A DNA stretch of 64,000 bases from Pseudomonas violetae (GTDB lineage: Bacteria; Pseudomonadota; Gammaproteobacteria; Pseudomonadales; Pseudomonadaceae): assembly GCF_023072615.1 (NCBI RefSeq), contig NZ_JAKNRW010000002.1, positions 186,001 to 250,000 on the forward strand. The letters are read 5' to 3'. The translations under genes were made by a program, and so were the position numbers. Shown here piece after piece: positions 1-8,508 of this stretch (position 1 is its first letter; each line of letters starts with the position of its first letter). The notes under the pieces were generated by a model. The model was not told where the DNA came from. It ran no database searches and saw nothing but the letters and a program-made list of their open reading frames with translations.

Positions 1-1143
1 CACCACACACTTGCTCAGCGAATTACTGCTGACGGCGATCAGCACTGGCATGGCAATGGCGTCGAACGGCAATTGGCCCGACTTTGCCAGAGAGGCAATC
101 GACGCCGTCGACGCATGGGCATCGGCGAAACCGGTGAAGGTTGCCGTCAACATCAACCCCGCTTCCCCGTAGTGCCTGAGCATCACCGACGACAGAAAGG
201 TGATGCCGGTCATGGTCAAGGTGACCACCAGCGCCAGCTTGAGATTGAACGCACCGCCGACCTTGATCGGCTGGCTGGCGCTCTTCGCGGTATTGGGAAA
301 CATCAGACACAAGCCATACAGACCCGTAGCAAGGGCGCCGCACACGAGCGGCCAAAAAACAGGTCGCAGCAGACCGGTGTCGACCGCGCCCAGAATCAAT
401 CCCACTTGAACGACTGTCGCAAGGTTGGAAAAAATCGCTGCGGCGCTCAGGATCTTAACGTTGGCCGGTTCCTTGCCGGCGATATGGCCCATCGCGGCGA
501 TAGTCACGGTACTCGAGGCAAACCCGGAGGCGATGGCGCTGATCGCATAGCCGTACCTGGTTCCCAGGGCACGAACGGCAACATGCCCCACTGCCCCTAC
601 CACCATCAGCAGAACTGTGAGGGTGCAGATGGTGCGCAGGTTGATGCCCCCATAAGGCCCCATGTAGCGATCAGGCGCCAGCGGCAATACCACCAGAGCG
701 GCAGTCAGCAGGACCAGTGCATCGCGCATTTCAGCCTCGGTCAATTGGCTGCGAGCAAAGTGGTGCAGCTTCTGTCGGTACGCCAGCAACCCCGCCATCA
801 CCACAGCCATGGCAATCGCCAGTTGGGGCTGACTGCCACACAGGGCCCCCAATACCAATACGGTGAATAAAGCCACTTCACTGGTCAGCCCCGGGTCATC
901 GCTCAAACTGCGCCAGTACGCCACGGTAATCAGCAGCCCCAGGGTGATCGCCACGGCCGCGACCAGCAGACCGCCACCCACCTGCATCGCCCCATAGCCC
1001 AATAGTGCGGTAATCGCGAACGTACGCAACCCGGCGCAGGCACGGCTTTGTCCTTGGCCTTTGTGCCGCTCGCGCTCAAGACCGACCAGCAGGCCAATTC
1101 CAAGCGCAGTCGCAGCTCCCGTGATACCCAGGGTCTCGATCAT
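1..1143 (-). CDS. MgtC/SapB-related DUF4010 membrane protein (3' end cut by window edge)
   Basis: The reverse strand is open from an ATG at 1143 to the left edge, so the C-terminus is missing. The N-terminus (first ~25 residues) has the motif GIGLLVGLERER, the hallmark of the MgtC/SapB N-terminal region, followed by a short basic stretch ending in GLRTF. The rest is a run of hydrophobic segments separated by short loops, about ten in the visible 381 residues, as in DUF4010 proteins. It is an inner-membrane protein of unknown function; the family link to Mg2+-limitation proteins is by sequence only. A TGA lies in frame seven codons upstream, which fixes the start. The alcohol dehydrogenase gene ends 38 nt upstream on the same strand, so cotranscription is possible. 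Confidence 0.8.
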   Translation of the reverse strand, partial: MIETLGITGAATALGIGLLVGLERERHKGQGQSRACAGLRTFAITALLGYGAMQVGGGLLVAAVAITLGLLITVAYWRSLSDDPGLTSEVALFTVLVLGALCGSQPQLAIAMAVVMAGLLAYRQKLHHFARSQLTEAEMRDALVLLTAALVVLPLAPDRYMGPYGGINLRTICTLTVLLMVVGAVGHVAVRALGTRYGYAISAIASGFASSTVTIAAMGHIAGKEPANVKILSAAAIFSNLATVVQVGLILGAVDTGLLRPVFWPLVCGALATGLYGLCLMFPNTAKSASQPIKVGGAFNLKLALVVTLTMTGITFLSSVMLRHYGEAGLMLTATFTGFADAHASTASIASLAKSGQLPFDAIAMPVLIAVSSNSLSKCVV

Positions 1144-1180
1144 GAGGCGCCCATTCGCCAGGCGAAATCATGTTCAATTC

Positions 1181-2254
1181 TCACGGCGTTATCGCCACCT
1201 TCATCACCCCGTCTCGTTGGTGAGCAAACAGGTCATAGGCTGCTTCGATGTCGTCGAGTCTGTAGCGGTGAGTCACCAGGGGCGACAAATCCACACCACC
1301 ACTGTTCACCACCGCCATCAGGCGCCGCATGCGTTCCTTGCCGCCGGGGCACAGGGTGGTGACGATGCTGTAGTCCCCCAGCCCTGCGGCGAAGGCGTCC
1401 AGCGGGATGCGCAGATCGCTTGAGTAAACCCCGAGACTGGACAAGCGACCGCCTGGACGCAGAACCCGCAGAGCCGACTCAAAAGTCCCTTGGGTGCCCA
1501 GCGCCTCGATGGACACATCGACGCCACGACCATCGGTCAGGGCCATGATCTGCTCGACGACATTGCCGTCCTTGAAATTGACCACATGGGTCGCACCCAA
1601 CTGCCGCGCGACGTTCATGCGCTCGGCCACGGCGTCAACGCCAATGATCGTGCTCGCGCCCTTGAGACGTGCGCCGGCCACCGCGCACAGGCCGATCGGT
1701 CCGAGGGCAAATACGGCAACAGTATCACCGATGCTCACTTCGCCGCGCTCGGCCCCGGAAAAACCGGTGGACATGATGTCCGGACACATCAGCACCTGCT
1801 CATCGCTGAGGCCGTCGGGAATTGGGCACAAATTGGCAAGCGCGTCCGGTACCAGGACGTATTCGGCCTGGCAGCCGTCAATGATGTTGCCAAACTTCCA
1901 GCCGCCCGTGGCGCGAAAGCCGTGGCGGGTATCCGGGCCGTCCTGGGAAGCGCAGCCGCACAGGCAGGCGTAACTTTGTCCGCTGGGGGTAATGGCACCG
2001 GCAATCACCCGTTGTCCTTCGACAAAGCCGTGCACCTGCGAGCCGAGCCGTTCAATGATACCAACCGGTTCATGGCCCACGGTCAGCCCTTTGGCCACCG
2101 GGTATTCGCCGCGCAGGATGTGCACGTCGGTACCACAAATGGTCGTGGTGGTGATACGGATCAGTGCATCCAGCGGCCCGACCTCGGGAATGGGTTTGTC
2201 CTCCAGCACGATCCGGTGTTTCTCAACGAAAACTGCTGCTTTCATGGTCGCCAT
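1181..2254 (-). CDS. Zinc-dependent NAD(P) alcohol dehydrogenase, MDR family
   Basis: A 357-residue medium-chain dehydrogenase. The catalytic-zinc ligands are visible as Cys40 (in CGTDVH), His61-Glu62 (in GHEPVG) and Asp159 (in CPDIMST), the Cys/His/Asp arrangement of the Thermoanaerobacter/isopropanol-type branch. The nucleotide-binding turn is GPIGLC (185-190) in a Rossmann fold. A Cys-rich loop sits at about 96-101. It should oxidise or reduce a small alcohol/aldehyde or ketone; the substrate cannot be told from sequence. The start at 2254 is preferred over the upstream ATG at 2284 because AAAGGAG lies about 8 nt before it. It may be cotranscribed with the downstream DUF4010 gene. Confidence 0.88.
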   Translation of the reverse strand: MATMKAAVFVEKHRIVLEDKPIPEVGPLDALIRITTTTICGTDVHILRGEYPVAKGLTVGHEPVGIIERLGSQVHGFVEGQRVIAGAITPSGQSYACLCGCASQDGPDTRHGFRATGGWKFGNIIDGCQAEYVLVPDALANLCPIPDGLSDEQVLMCPDIMSTGFSGAERGEVSIGDTVAVFALGPIGLCAVAGARLKGASTIIGVDAVAERMNVARQLGATHVVNFKDGNVVEQIMALTDGRGVDVSIEALGTQGTFESALRVLRPGGRLSSLGVYSSDLRIPLDAFAAGLGDYSIVTTLCPGGKERMRRLMAVVNSGGVDLSPLVTHRYRLDDIEAAYDLFAHQRDGVMKVAITP

Positions 2255-2451
2255 GGTGATTGCTCCTTTATCCGTATGCGCCACAGTTCAGCACAGCCTG
2301 CAGAGTGCGCCGCGATGACCGATGAAAGGTTGATAACGGTCAACAAAAGCGGGGCTTGACAAGGCGTTGATGACCGCATGTCGGACGGCCCATCGTTGCT
2401 CCTCGCTTTTGACAAAGATCAAGCCCGCCTTCCCCGCCAGTTGCACCATAA

Positions 2452-2664
2452 GGCAGGGATTGGTCAGCAGGAAATCCACAAAGGACTGCGTTGGCGCTCA
2501 ACCTGTGCCAGGAACACGGCACCCTCGCCCAATGTGAGTCCTGCGTCACCCTGGATGGCCGCTCGGCCCCGTTTGCCGACTGGCATCGTTATGGCACTGA
2601 TCCCGTGGAACTGTTGAGTAACTGGGAGTATGCGCAAGTCGAGGGAATGTTGAGCGGCCTGTGA
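2452..2664 (+). pseudogene. Possible C-terminal gene remnant, unrecognised
   Basis: After an in-frame TAA at 2449-2451, a forward frame runs 70 codons to TGA at 2664. It reads as natural protein rather than shadow sequence (for example LNLCQEHGTLAQCESCVTL, then an acidic/aromatic tail ending EGMLSGL), with two clustered cysteines. There is no convincing ATG or ribosome binding site. I do not recognise the family. It could be the tail of a decayed gene, or chance. It lies in a 526-bp stretch (2255-2780) between divergent genes that otherwise shows nothing clear. Confidence 0.3.
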
Positions 2665-2780
2665 AGGTTCCAGATAAGTGCGATGTGATGAGAGGTGCGA
2701 GCCAAGCGTGGCAGGTGAACTAATCTCTAAGGATCCCAGCGCCGTAACTCCAACGCATACTTGCCGCAGTGGGGTTCACC

Positions 2781-3245
2781 ATGAAGATCACCTACGCCCC
2801 TTGCATTACCCTGATCCTTTGCGCGGTCTCGTCAAGCGCAGCAGCCGAGACCATCACGCCTCTAAAAGGACAGACGCAGGAAATCATCCAACAGGACGTT
2901 AGTGCTTGCCAGTCCCAGGCCGGCAGCACCACCAGCTCCAGCACGACACCACAATCCGGTGGACGTGTACGGGGAGCAGCTACTGGCGCCGTTGCGGGCG
3001 CTGCGGTTGCCGGTGCACGAGGTCGTCAGTACGACGAGTTCTATGATCGGGTGGACGACGACGTCAAACAGCAATATCGCCAGAACAAGGCCAAGGATGC
3101 GGCTGTGGCGGGTGCGGTGGCAGGTGGGTCCCGGCAGCGTCAGGACCGCCGTCAGGACCGCCGTAGCGCGCAGCAAAATAGTGCGACGGCGTCATCCGCC
3201 TACAGCAGTTGCATGCAACAGCGTGGTTATCAGGTAACGCCATAG
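2781..3245 (+). CDS. Secreted glycine-zipper (YMGG-like) protein
   Basis: A 154-residue protein with an N-terminal signal peptide (hydrophobic residues about 8-22, likely cleavage after the AAA near residue 22). The centre holds two Gly/Ala zipper segments, RGAATGAVAGAAVAG and DAAVAGAVAGG, the pattern of the YMGG/glycine-zipper families that insert in or span the outer membrane. A charged linker lies between them and an Arg/Gln-rich segment follows. A Cys near the mature N-terminus (ACQSQ) and a second near the C-terminus (SSCMQQRGY) could pair. Start 2781 is preferred to 2769 because the signal peptide begins there and GGGG lies a few bases upstream. Function unknown; probably envelope-associated. 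Confidence 0.75.
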   Translation: MKITYAPCITLILCAVSSSAAAETITPLKGQTQEIIQQDVSACQSQAGSTTSSSTTPQSGGRVRGAATGAVAGAAVAGARGRQYDEFYDRVDDDVKQQYRQNKAKDAAVAGAVAGGSRQRQDRRQDRRSAQQNSATASSAYSSCMQQRGYQVTP

Positions 3246-3270
3246 GGACATGATTGATACAACCCCGGCC

Positions 3271-3302
3271 CCTGCAGGAGTCTGGCTTGCCAGTGATGGC
3301 GG
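3271..3302. repeat. Degenerate REP-like element
   Basis: The sequence CCTGCAGGAGTCTGGCTTGC followed by CAGTGATGGCGG resembles the consensus of Pseudomonas REP units (TGTAGGAGC..GGCTTGCC..CGATGGCGG) with several mismatches. It lies just after the glycine-zipper gene stop and before the convergent rlhA. Confidence 0.4.
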
Positions 3303-3366
3303 CATAACATTCAGCACCGCAATCGCCGACAAGCCGGCGCCTAAAAGGGACGTGTCGCCTTAGATT

Positions 3367-5367
3367 TCAATGCGGCGCCCGGGGGATGGTCTTCAGCAGA
3401 TCTTCGGGGCTGATATAACCCACCACCGGTTCCGCCACACTGCCCGGCAGCGGCAGGTCGAGGATGTGGCCCTTGATCTTGCCGATGACGTGCATTTCGC
3501 AAGGCTTGCAGTCGAACTTCAGCGTCAGCACCTCGTCGCCATGCACCAGCTGCATCGGCGCTACCTTGGTGCGCACGCCGGTGACGCCCTTGGCCTGTTT
3601 CGGGCAGAGGTTGAAGGAGAACCGCAGGCAGTGCTTGGTGATCATCACCGGCACCTCACCCGTTTCTTCATGGGCCTCGAAGGCTGCATCGATCAGCTTG
3701 ACGCCGTGACGGTGATAAAAATCCCGGGCCTTCTGGTTATAGACGTTGGCCAGGAACGACAGGTGCGACTCCGGGTACACCGGCGGCGGGCTGGTTTCGG
3801 CTTTGCGGCTTCCGCGTGGATGGGCTTCCAGACGGGCCGCAGTCAACGCTTCGATCACGCCGCGGCGCAGAGCCTTGAGTTGCGAGTTGGGGATGAAGAA
3901 CGCCTGGGGAGCCTCCAGTTTGACCGCCGTGGCGTAGTAGTCAGTGGTGCCCAACTGGCCGAGTAGATCGCGCAATTGCTCCAGCGCCTGCTCCGGCTTG
4001 TTGGCCAGGCCGAACGGGCCATCCAGGGACAGGCTAGCGCTGATGCCCTCCTCGCTCGTGGCGGTCAGTTGCAGGCGCTGCGCATCCAGGCGCGCCATCC
4101 ATGACAGGCCGATGCGACGCTCGGCAGAGGTTTTCTGCAGGGCTTGCTGCCAGTCATGGTCGAGGTTACGGCTCAGCGGATGGTTGAGACGCAGCTTGTA
4201 CATCCCTTCCGGCATTTCGTTAGGCTCGACGCGATAGCGATAACGCTTCTGGCCGTCTTCGACAAATTCGTCCTTGGGCTCGGCGATGTTGGCCCGGAAA
4301 CCCACTACCTCACGCTTGATCTGCACGTTGAGGCCATCGCCGTTGGACAACGGGGCAGTGGTCACTACCTGCAGATCCCGTTTGCCGACTTTCTCCACCA
4401 CGCCCACCGGCAGACCGGTGAAGGTCGGTGAGTCGAAGGCGCCGATGTCGATCTTGCGGTCAGTGACAAAATAGTCGGTGCTGCCACGGTGAAAGGTCTT
4501 GTCCGGGTCGGGCACGAAGAAATGCGCGGTGCGGCCACTGGATGCCCGGGCCAGGTCCGGCCGATCTTCAAGCACATCGTCCAGGCGCTGACGGTAGTAG
4601 GCGGTGATGTTTTTCACATAACCCACATCCTTGTAACGCCCTTCGATTTTGAACGACCGAACACCGGCTTCCACCAGCGCGCGGATGTTCGCGCTCTGGT
4701 TGTTGTCTTTCATCGACAGCAGGTGTTTTTCGTAGGCGACTACCCGGCCCTGGTCGTCCTTGAGGGTATACGGCAAGCGACAGGCCTGGGAGCAGTCGCC
4801 ACGGTTGGCGCTGCGACCGTTCTGGGCGTGGGAAATGTTGCACTGGCCGGAGAACGCCACGCACAGCGCGCCGTGGATAAAGAACTCGATGGCCGCGTCA
4901 GTCTCGCCGGCGATTTCGCGAATTTCCTGCAGGTTCAGCTCCCGGGCCAGTACCAGTTGCGAAAAACCCGCCTGGTCGAGGAACTTCGCCCGCGCCAGGG
5001 TGCGGATATCGGTCTGGGTGCTTGCATGCAGCTCGATGGGCGGGATATCCAGTTCCATCACGCCAAGGTCCTGGACGATCAACGCGTCGACCCCGGCATC
5101 GTACAACTGGTGGATCAGCTTGCGCGCTGGCTCCAGCTCGTTGTCATGCAGAATCGTGTTGATCGTGGTGAATACCCGGGCGTGGTAACGACGGGCGAAC
5201 TCCACCAGTTGTGCGATTTCACTGACCTCATTGCAGGCGTTGTGGCGGGCGCCGAAGCTCGGGCCACCGATGTATACGGCATCGGCGCCATGCAGGATGG
5301 CTTCGCGAGCGATGCTCACATCACGAGCGGGGCTGAGCAGTTCGAGCTGATGTTTGGGTAGGGACAT
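3367..5367 (-). CDS. rlhA: U32-family 23S rRNA C2501 hydroxylase RlhA (YdcP)
   Basis: A 666-residue U32 'peptidase' family protein; E. coli RlhA/YdcP is of similar length and hydroxylates C2501 of 23S rRNA. The N-terminal barrel starts with ELLSPARD and VYIGGPSFGAR. The signature cysteine cluster is present: Cys169, Cys176, Cys192 and Cys196 (in HGALC, SGQCNISH, RGDCSQACRLPY), which bind an iron-sulfur cluster or metal in U32 proteins. A further Cys group near the C-terminus (NLCPKQ, FDCKPCEM) is typical of the long YdcP branch rather than the shorter TrhP/YegQ branch. It acts in the cytoplasm on rRNA, and prephenate is the known hydroxylation cofactor in E. coli. It appears to be monocistronic. 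Confidence 0.88.
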   Translation of the reverse strand: MSLPKHQLELLSPARDVSIAREAILHGADAVYIGGPSFGARHNACNEVSEIAQLVEFARRYHARVFTTINTILHDNELEPARKLIHQLYDAGVDALIVQDLGVMELDIPPIELHASTQTDIRTLARAKFLDQAGFSQLVLARELNLQEIREIAGETDAAIEFFIHGALCVAFSGQCNISHAQNGRSANRGDCSQACRLPYTLKDDQGRVVAYEKHLLSMKDNNQSANIRALVEAGVRSFKIEGRYKDVGYVKNITAYYRQRLDDVLEDRPDLARASSGRTAHFFVPDPDKTFHRGSTDYFVTDRKIDIGAFDSPTFTGLPVGVVEKVGKRDLQVVTTAPLSNGDGLNVQIKREVVGFRANIAEPKDEFVEDGQKRYRYRVEPNEMPEGMYKLRLNHPLSRNLDHDWQQALQKTSAERRIGLSWMARLDAQRLQLTATSEEGISASLSLDGPFGLANKPEQALEQLRDLLGQLGTTDYYATAVKLEAPQAFFIPNSQLKALRRGVIEALTAARLEAHPRGSRKAETSPPPVYPESHLSFLANVYNQKARDFYHRHGVKLIDAAFEAHEETGEVPVMITKHCLRFSFNLCPKQAKGVTGVRTKVAPMQLVHGDEVLTLKFDCKPCEMHVIGKIKGHILDLPLPGSVAEPVVGYISPEDLLKTIPRAPH

Positions 5368-5483
5368 GATTTTTTTAGGTTGGTCACGGTCGAGGTACGC
5401 ATTGTAGCGACCAATTGCGTGACCGGCATCCGTGGGCGCCCCAATGGCACCATTTCATGGGGCTGCCTTTCGTCACCGCTCCT

Positions 5484-5780
5484 TCAGGGTTGACGGCTGC
5501 TGACGGCCTCTGTGCCCTGCGGGAACATGGCGTCGAAGCGTGGTTTGTTGGCAACGTAATACGCGGCTACCACCTGATCGGACGAACTCTGCCGAGCCTC
5601 CATCATCAGCGCCTCCAGGTCCGTCTTGGGCACTGAGTAGTGGCCAAAGAAATACGCGACTTCAGGATACTGCTGACTAAACCCCTTGCGCGCCACGGCA
5701 TGGATTTGCTCGGCGCCGCCAAGTATCTGTTTCGGATCATCCAGGTAGCGCAGCGGCCACTTGGAGAACATCCAGTGTGG
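5484..5780 (-). pseudogene. C-terminal fragment of betaine/choline/carnitine ABC substrate-binding protein
   Basis: About 98 codons read as the C-terminus of an OpuAC-type periplasmic binding protein. The reading begins at about PHWMFSKW, continues RYLDDPKQILGGAEQIHAVAR, and ends at a normal stop. The LDDPK...GGA(E/Q)..H...RKGF pattern is characteristic of CaiX/CbcX-like proteins that deliver quaternary amines to the Cbc transporter. At least two thirds of the gene, with the signal peptide and the aromatic-cage N-lobe, is missing, and there is no promoter. The fragment abuts an oppositely oriented DgcA-like fragment at about 5774-5780, so it is a truncated remnant left by a rearrangement. Confidence 0.7.
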
Positions 5781-5943
5781 CCTGGAGCTTCAGGCGTACG
5801 GGCATCTGATGGACCAGTTCTGGTCGCCGTTGACCAATGACCTCGACGGCCCGTACGGCGGCTCGCTGGAAAACCGTATGCGCTTTACCTTCGACATCCT
5901 GCGCGGCATCCGCCAGCGAGTGGGTGAAGATTTCCTGCTGGGC
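5774..5943 (+). pseudogene. Internal fragment of a DgcA-like NADH:flavin oxidoreductase
   Basis: The forward frame reads GLELQAYGHLMDQFWSPLTN followed by GPYGGSLENRMRF and a helix ending in GEDFLLG. This is the conserved internal segment of the Old-Yellow-Enzyme-like FMN barrel in dimethylglycine demethylase subunit DgcA and its relatives. Only about 57 codons remain. Homology stops abruptly at FLLG (about 5943) and the frame then runs into unrelated sequence. The family normally has about 680 residues, so this is a remnant. Its association with a quaternary-amine binding-protein fragment suggests both came from a glycine betaine/carnitine catabolic locus. Confidence 0.65.
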
Positions 5944-5972
5944 TGGACTTCACCCGCTCTCAGGTTGGGCTC

Positions 5973-6352
5973 GGCATTCCGATAAAGAGAAAGTGCTTAT
6001 AGATGTAAGTCCGACCTGCGAACGGATAGTCGACGAGTCCCGAACCGTCCACCCCGAGACCAATATTCATTTGAGTTCGGTGGGTCGCGCAATCGGTCAT
6101 TTTGATGGCGATCGGCTGGAGCAAGTGTTTTCCAACCTGATCAATAACGCAGTTCAGCACGGTGATGGACGCGCCCCCATTACCGTCACGCTGGAAGTGA
6201 AGGCAGGTAAACTGCTGTTCAGTGTCCACAATAGCGGCAGCCACATACCGGAAAAAGTATTACCGTTTATCTTCAATCCAATGGGACGTTATTCACCCCA
6301 AGCCTCTATCGATCACGGCCCCTGCGCGCGGCCCTTGAACTCCCCAACGTAG
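5973..6352 (+). pseudogene. Fragment of a sensor histidine kinase (end of DHp, start of HATPase domain)
   Basis: The forward frame has the N-box of a histidine kinase ATPase domain (FDGDRLEQVFSNLINNAVQHG) preceded by a typical linker (ERIVDESRTVHPETNI) and followed by VHNSGSHIPEKVLPFIFNPM, a degenerate G1 box/ATP-lid region. The usual GLGLG segment is absent. The frame diverges after about 6300 and stops at TAG 6350-6352. There is no start codon context, sensor domain or phosphoacceptor His. Codon use is less GC-rich than in the neighbours. It is a truncated remnant, the third in a row in this scar. Confidence 0.65.
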
Positions 6353-6400
6353 AACGGCTGGCCAGTCGAGCGGCGCAAACTTGCGTCAGGCGGTTAATAA

Positions 6401-6423
6401 CAAAAACCCGCTTTCGCGGGCTT
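6401..6423 (-). terminator. Rho-independent terminator of mvaU
   Basis: Read on the minus strand the site is CCCGC-GAAA-GCGGG followed by TTTTTG: a GC-rich stem, a GNRA tetraloop and a T tract. It lies about 55 nt downstream of the mvaU stop. Confidence 0.8.
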
Positions 6424-6480
6424 CTGCTGTTATCTGCTGCAAGTTGAACGGGCTCGCGCGGAATCAGGCGCGCACCCGCA

Positions 6481-6846
6481 TTACTTGGCCAGCCACGACT
6501 CGACTTTTTCTGAGCCGTATTTGGCTTTCCATTCTTTCAGGGTCTTGTGGTTGCCGCCTTTGGTTTCCACAACTTCACCCGACTCCGGGTTTTTGTAGAC
6601 TTTGACCTGGCGCGGCTTGCGTGTGCCGGTTTTGGCTTCGGCAGCAGGCGCACGGCGGCCGGCTTGCGGATCGAGCAGGTTGACGATGTCTTTCAAGCTG
6701 TAACCGTACTTGGCCAGCAAGGCGCGCAGTTTGGTTTCGAATTCAATTTCCTGCTTGAGGCCAGCATCACCTTTCAATGCTTCCAGCGCCTGGAGTTGTT
6801 CTGCCAGGTGTCTTTCCAGTTGGCGAAATTCTGCGAGTTTGGACAT
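6481..6846 (-). CDS. mvaU: H-NS-family global regulator MvaU (MvaT-like)
   Basis: A 121-residue xenogeneic silencer. The N-terminal ~60 residues form the coiled-coil oligomerisation region (MSKLAEFRQLERHLAEQLQA...), with the conserved EFE.KLRALL..YG segment. A basic Ala/Pro linker (about 62-82) leads to the C-terminal AT-hook-like DNA-binding domain, with VKVYKNPESGEVVETKGGNH and LKEWKAKYGSEKVESWL. The MSKLAEFR start and YGYSLKDIV mark it as the MvaU/TurB rather than the MvaT/TurA paralogue. It binds AT-rich DNA and represses horizontally acquired genes. It is monocistronic with its own terminator. Confidence 0.93.
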   Translation of the reverse strand: MSKLAEFRQLERHLAEQLQALEALKGDAGLKQEIEFETKLRALLAKYGYSLKDIVNLLDPQAGRRAPAAEAKTGTRKPRQVKVYKNPESGEVVETKGGNHKTLKEWKAKYGSEKVESWLAK

Positions 6847-7009
6847 GGGAGATCTCTACGTGATGAGTCCTCTAACATTACACCAAAAAACAGAGTTTGA
6901 ATTAGTTGGATGCGGACTTAGTTGTCATTGAGCGAAAATTTGAATCCAGAGGACGCCGCGTGGTCATTTACTGGGAGAGCCGGAAGACGACAAAGCAGCG
7001 GAGAAATTT

Positions 7010-7168
7010 ATGAGCCTTGCAATGACAATCTTCAGCATGATCGCCTCCTGGATGGCGATAGCGATCGCCATGTTATGGGGAATGTTGCGGATCGCGCGCC
7101 GACATCAAGCGACAGGGAGTTGCACTTGCAGAACGTGGGCGGCTCTGGCGGAACGACGGCAGCCCTGA
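7010..7168 (+). CDS. Small single-span membrane protein, hypothetical
   Basis: A 52-codon ORF with a good ribosome binding site (GCGGAG about 7 nt before ATG). Residues 5-25 form one strongly hydrophobic helix (MTIFSMIASWMAIAIAMLWG), followed by a basic stretch (RIARRH), so the N-out/C-in or N-in/C-in orientation is governed by the positive patch. Two cysteines follow (CTC). Many small Pseudomonas membrane proteins have this form, but I cannot assign a family. The hydrophobic segment and the ribosome binding site are the only support. Confidence 0.5.
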   Translation: MSLAMTIFSMIASWMAIAIAMLWGMLRIARRHQATGSCTCRTWAALAERRQP

Positions 7169-7226
7169 CTCCAACCAATATAAAGTACAGTTGCCAACAC
7201 ATCCTTAACTTAGCACCGGCGCGGAC

Positions 7227-8156
7227 TTACCCCAACGCGGTATCAAGAAACATCATCACCCCAAACCCCATCATCAAACCCAGGGTGGCCGGTGTTTCAT
7301 GGCCATTGCGGTGGGTTTCGGGGATCACCTCGTGGGACACCACGAAAATCATCGCCCCGGCCGCCAGCCCCAGGGCAACCGGATAGCCTAGGGCAAATGC
7401 CGATGAAACCCCAAGGCCGATGATCGCACCCAACGGTTCCATCAGCCCGGACCCAATCGCGACCAATGCCGACTTCAAGGCCGAGATCCCCGTGACCCGA
7501 AGCGCAAGTGCAATGGCAAGCCCTTCCGGAATATCCTGGATCGCGATGGCAGTGGTCAGGGGCAAGCCCACCTTCATATCTCCGTCCGCAAAACTGACCC
7601 CTATGGCCATGCCCTCGGGCAGGTTGTGCAGGGTAATGGCCAGGACAAACAGCCATACCCGGTTGAGTCGTTCAACGTCAGGACCGCGCCTGCCACTTTT
7701 CTGGTGCTCGTGGGGCACAAAACGATCCAGACCGATCATCAAGGCCACGCCCAGCCCCATGCCCAGCACCACCACCGCCGCAGACGCCAGTTTGCTGCCG
7801 CTAATGGCTTCGGCGGCGGCGATGCCGGGAAGGATCAGCGAAAAGGAGCTGGCCGCCAGCATCATTCCCGCAGCAAAACCGAGCATGATGTCCTGGGTGC
7901 GGACTGCTACGTCACGCAGTACCAGCGCCAGCAGTGCGCCCAGCGCCGTCGCCGCAAACCCGGCGGTGCCACCCAGCATGGCGTAATGCAGAACATCCGA
8001 GTCGGCCTCGGTCAATGCGCTGTAGCCACTGGACAGCAGCAAGAAGGTCACGACAATCAACGTCAACCAAAACAACACGCTCGACCAACTGCTGCTGCGG
8101 GCCAGTTCAAGCCAGGAGCGCGCAGAGCCGGTACTCGACGAGACGGGATCGGACAT
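7227..8156 (-). CDS. ZIP-family divalent metal transporter (GufA-like)
   Basis: A 309-residue inner-membrane protein with about eight hydrophobic segments. The binuclear metal site of ZIP transporters is clear: HNLPEGMAIG in TM4 and QDIPEGLAIALAL in TM5. The second motif has Gln-Asp-Ile where many ZIPs have His-Asn. A His-containing loop (PHEHQKSGRRG) precedes TM4, and a His-rich cytosolic turn (SHEVIPETHRNGHE) precedes the last TM. It should import Zn2+ or a related metal. AGGAG lies 7 nt before the ATG. The gene stands alone, divergent from the interrupted gene at 8509. Confidence 0.87.
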   Translation of the reverse strand: MSDPVSSSTGSARSWLELARSSSWSSVLFWLTLIVVTFLLLSSGYSALTEADSDVLHYAMLGGTAGFAATALGALLALVLRDVAVRTQDIMLGFAAGMMLAASSFSLILPGIAAAEAISGSKLASAAVVVLGMGLGVALMIGLDRFVPHEHQKSGRRGPDVERLNRVWLFVLAITLHNLPEGMAIGVSFADGDMKVGLPLTTAIAIQDIPEGLAIALALRVTGISALKSALVAIGSGLMEPLGAIIGLGVSSAFALGYPVALGLAAGAMIFVVSHEVIPETHRNGHETPATLGLMMGFGVMMFLDTALG

Positions 8157-8508
8157 GGAAACTCCTATCGATGGTTGGCCCGCTTATTGGGCACCCGGGA
8201 AGCGAGCGGTAGCAACTGTTTTGAGAGACGCTGCGTATCCAGTTCGACAGAACTGGCAGTAGCGTCGAGTCTCTTCAGGCCTCAAGGACGGCGCCGCTAC
8301 TCATCCGGGACTCATGGAGTGCGCCACCTACAGTTATCTGAAGCAATCGCTTGCGTATAATTTGATAAAAAATCGCGGCTGGCGACCGGCGGCAAATAGT
8401 CACTCAATTGCTGCCAGCTGTCGGTTGGCGCTCAACTCAATGCAAACTTTCAATCACCCCTCTAATCTATCTGCAGCGCCCGCTAAAGACCCCAACCATG
8501 GACGAACC
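8157..8508. other. Intergenic region with hairpin and possible promoter
   Basis: A 352-bp stretch between divergent genes. It contains a perfect inverted repeat, CCAGTTC-GACA-GAACTGG at 8239-8256, without a T tract. It also has a TATAAT box at 8356-8361 (with only a weak TTATCT about 16 nt upstream) that could drive the gene at 8509. Otherwise no gene is seen. Confidence 0.4.

Noticed and set aside
73..870. Forward ORF of 265 codons at the left end
   Set aside because: The reverse strand encodes a clear DUF4010/MgtC membrane protein; the forward frame is Gln/His/Arg-rich shadow sequence.
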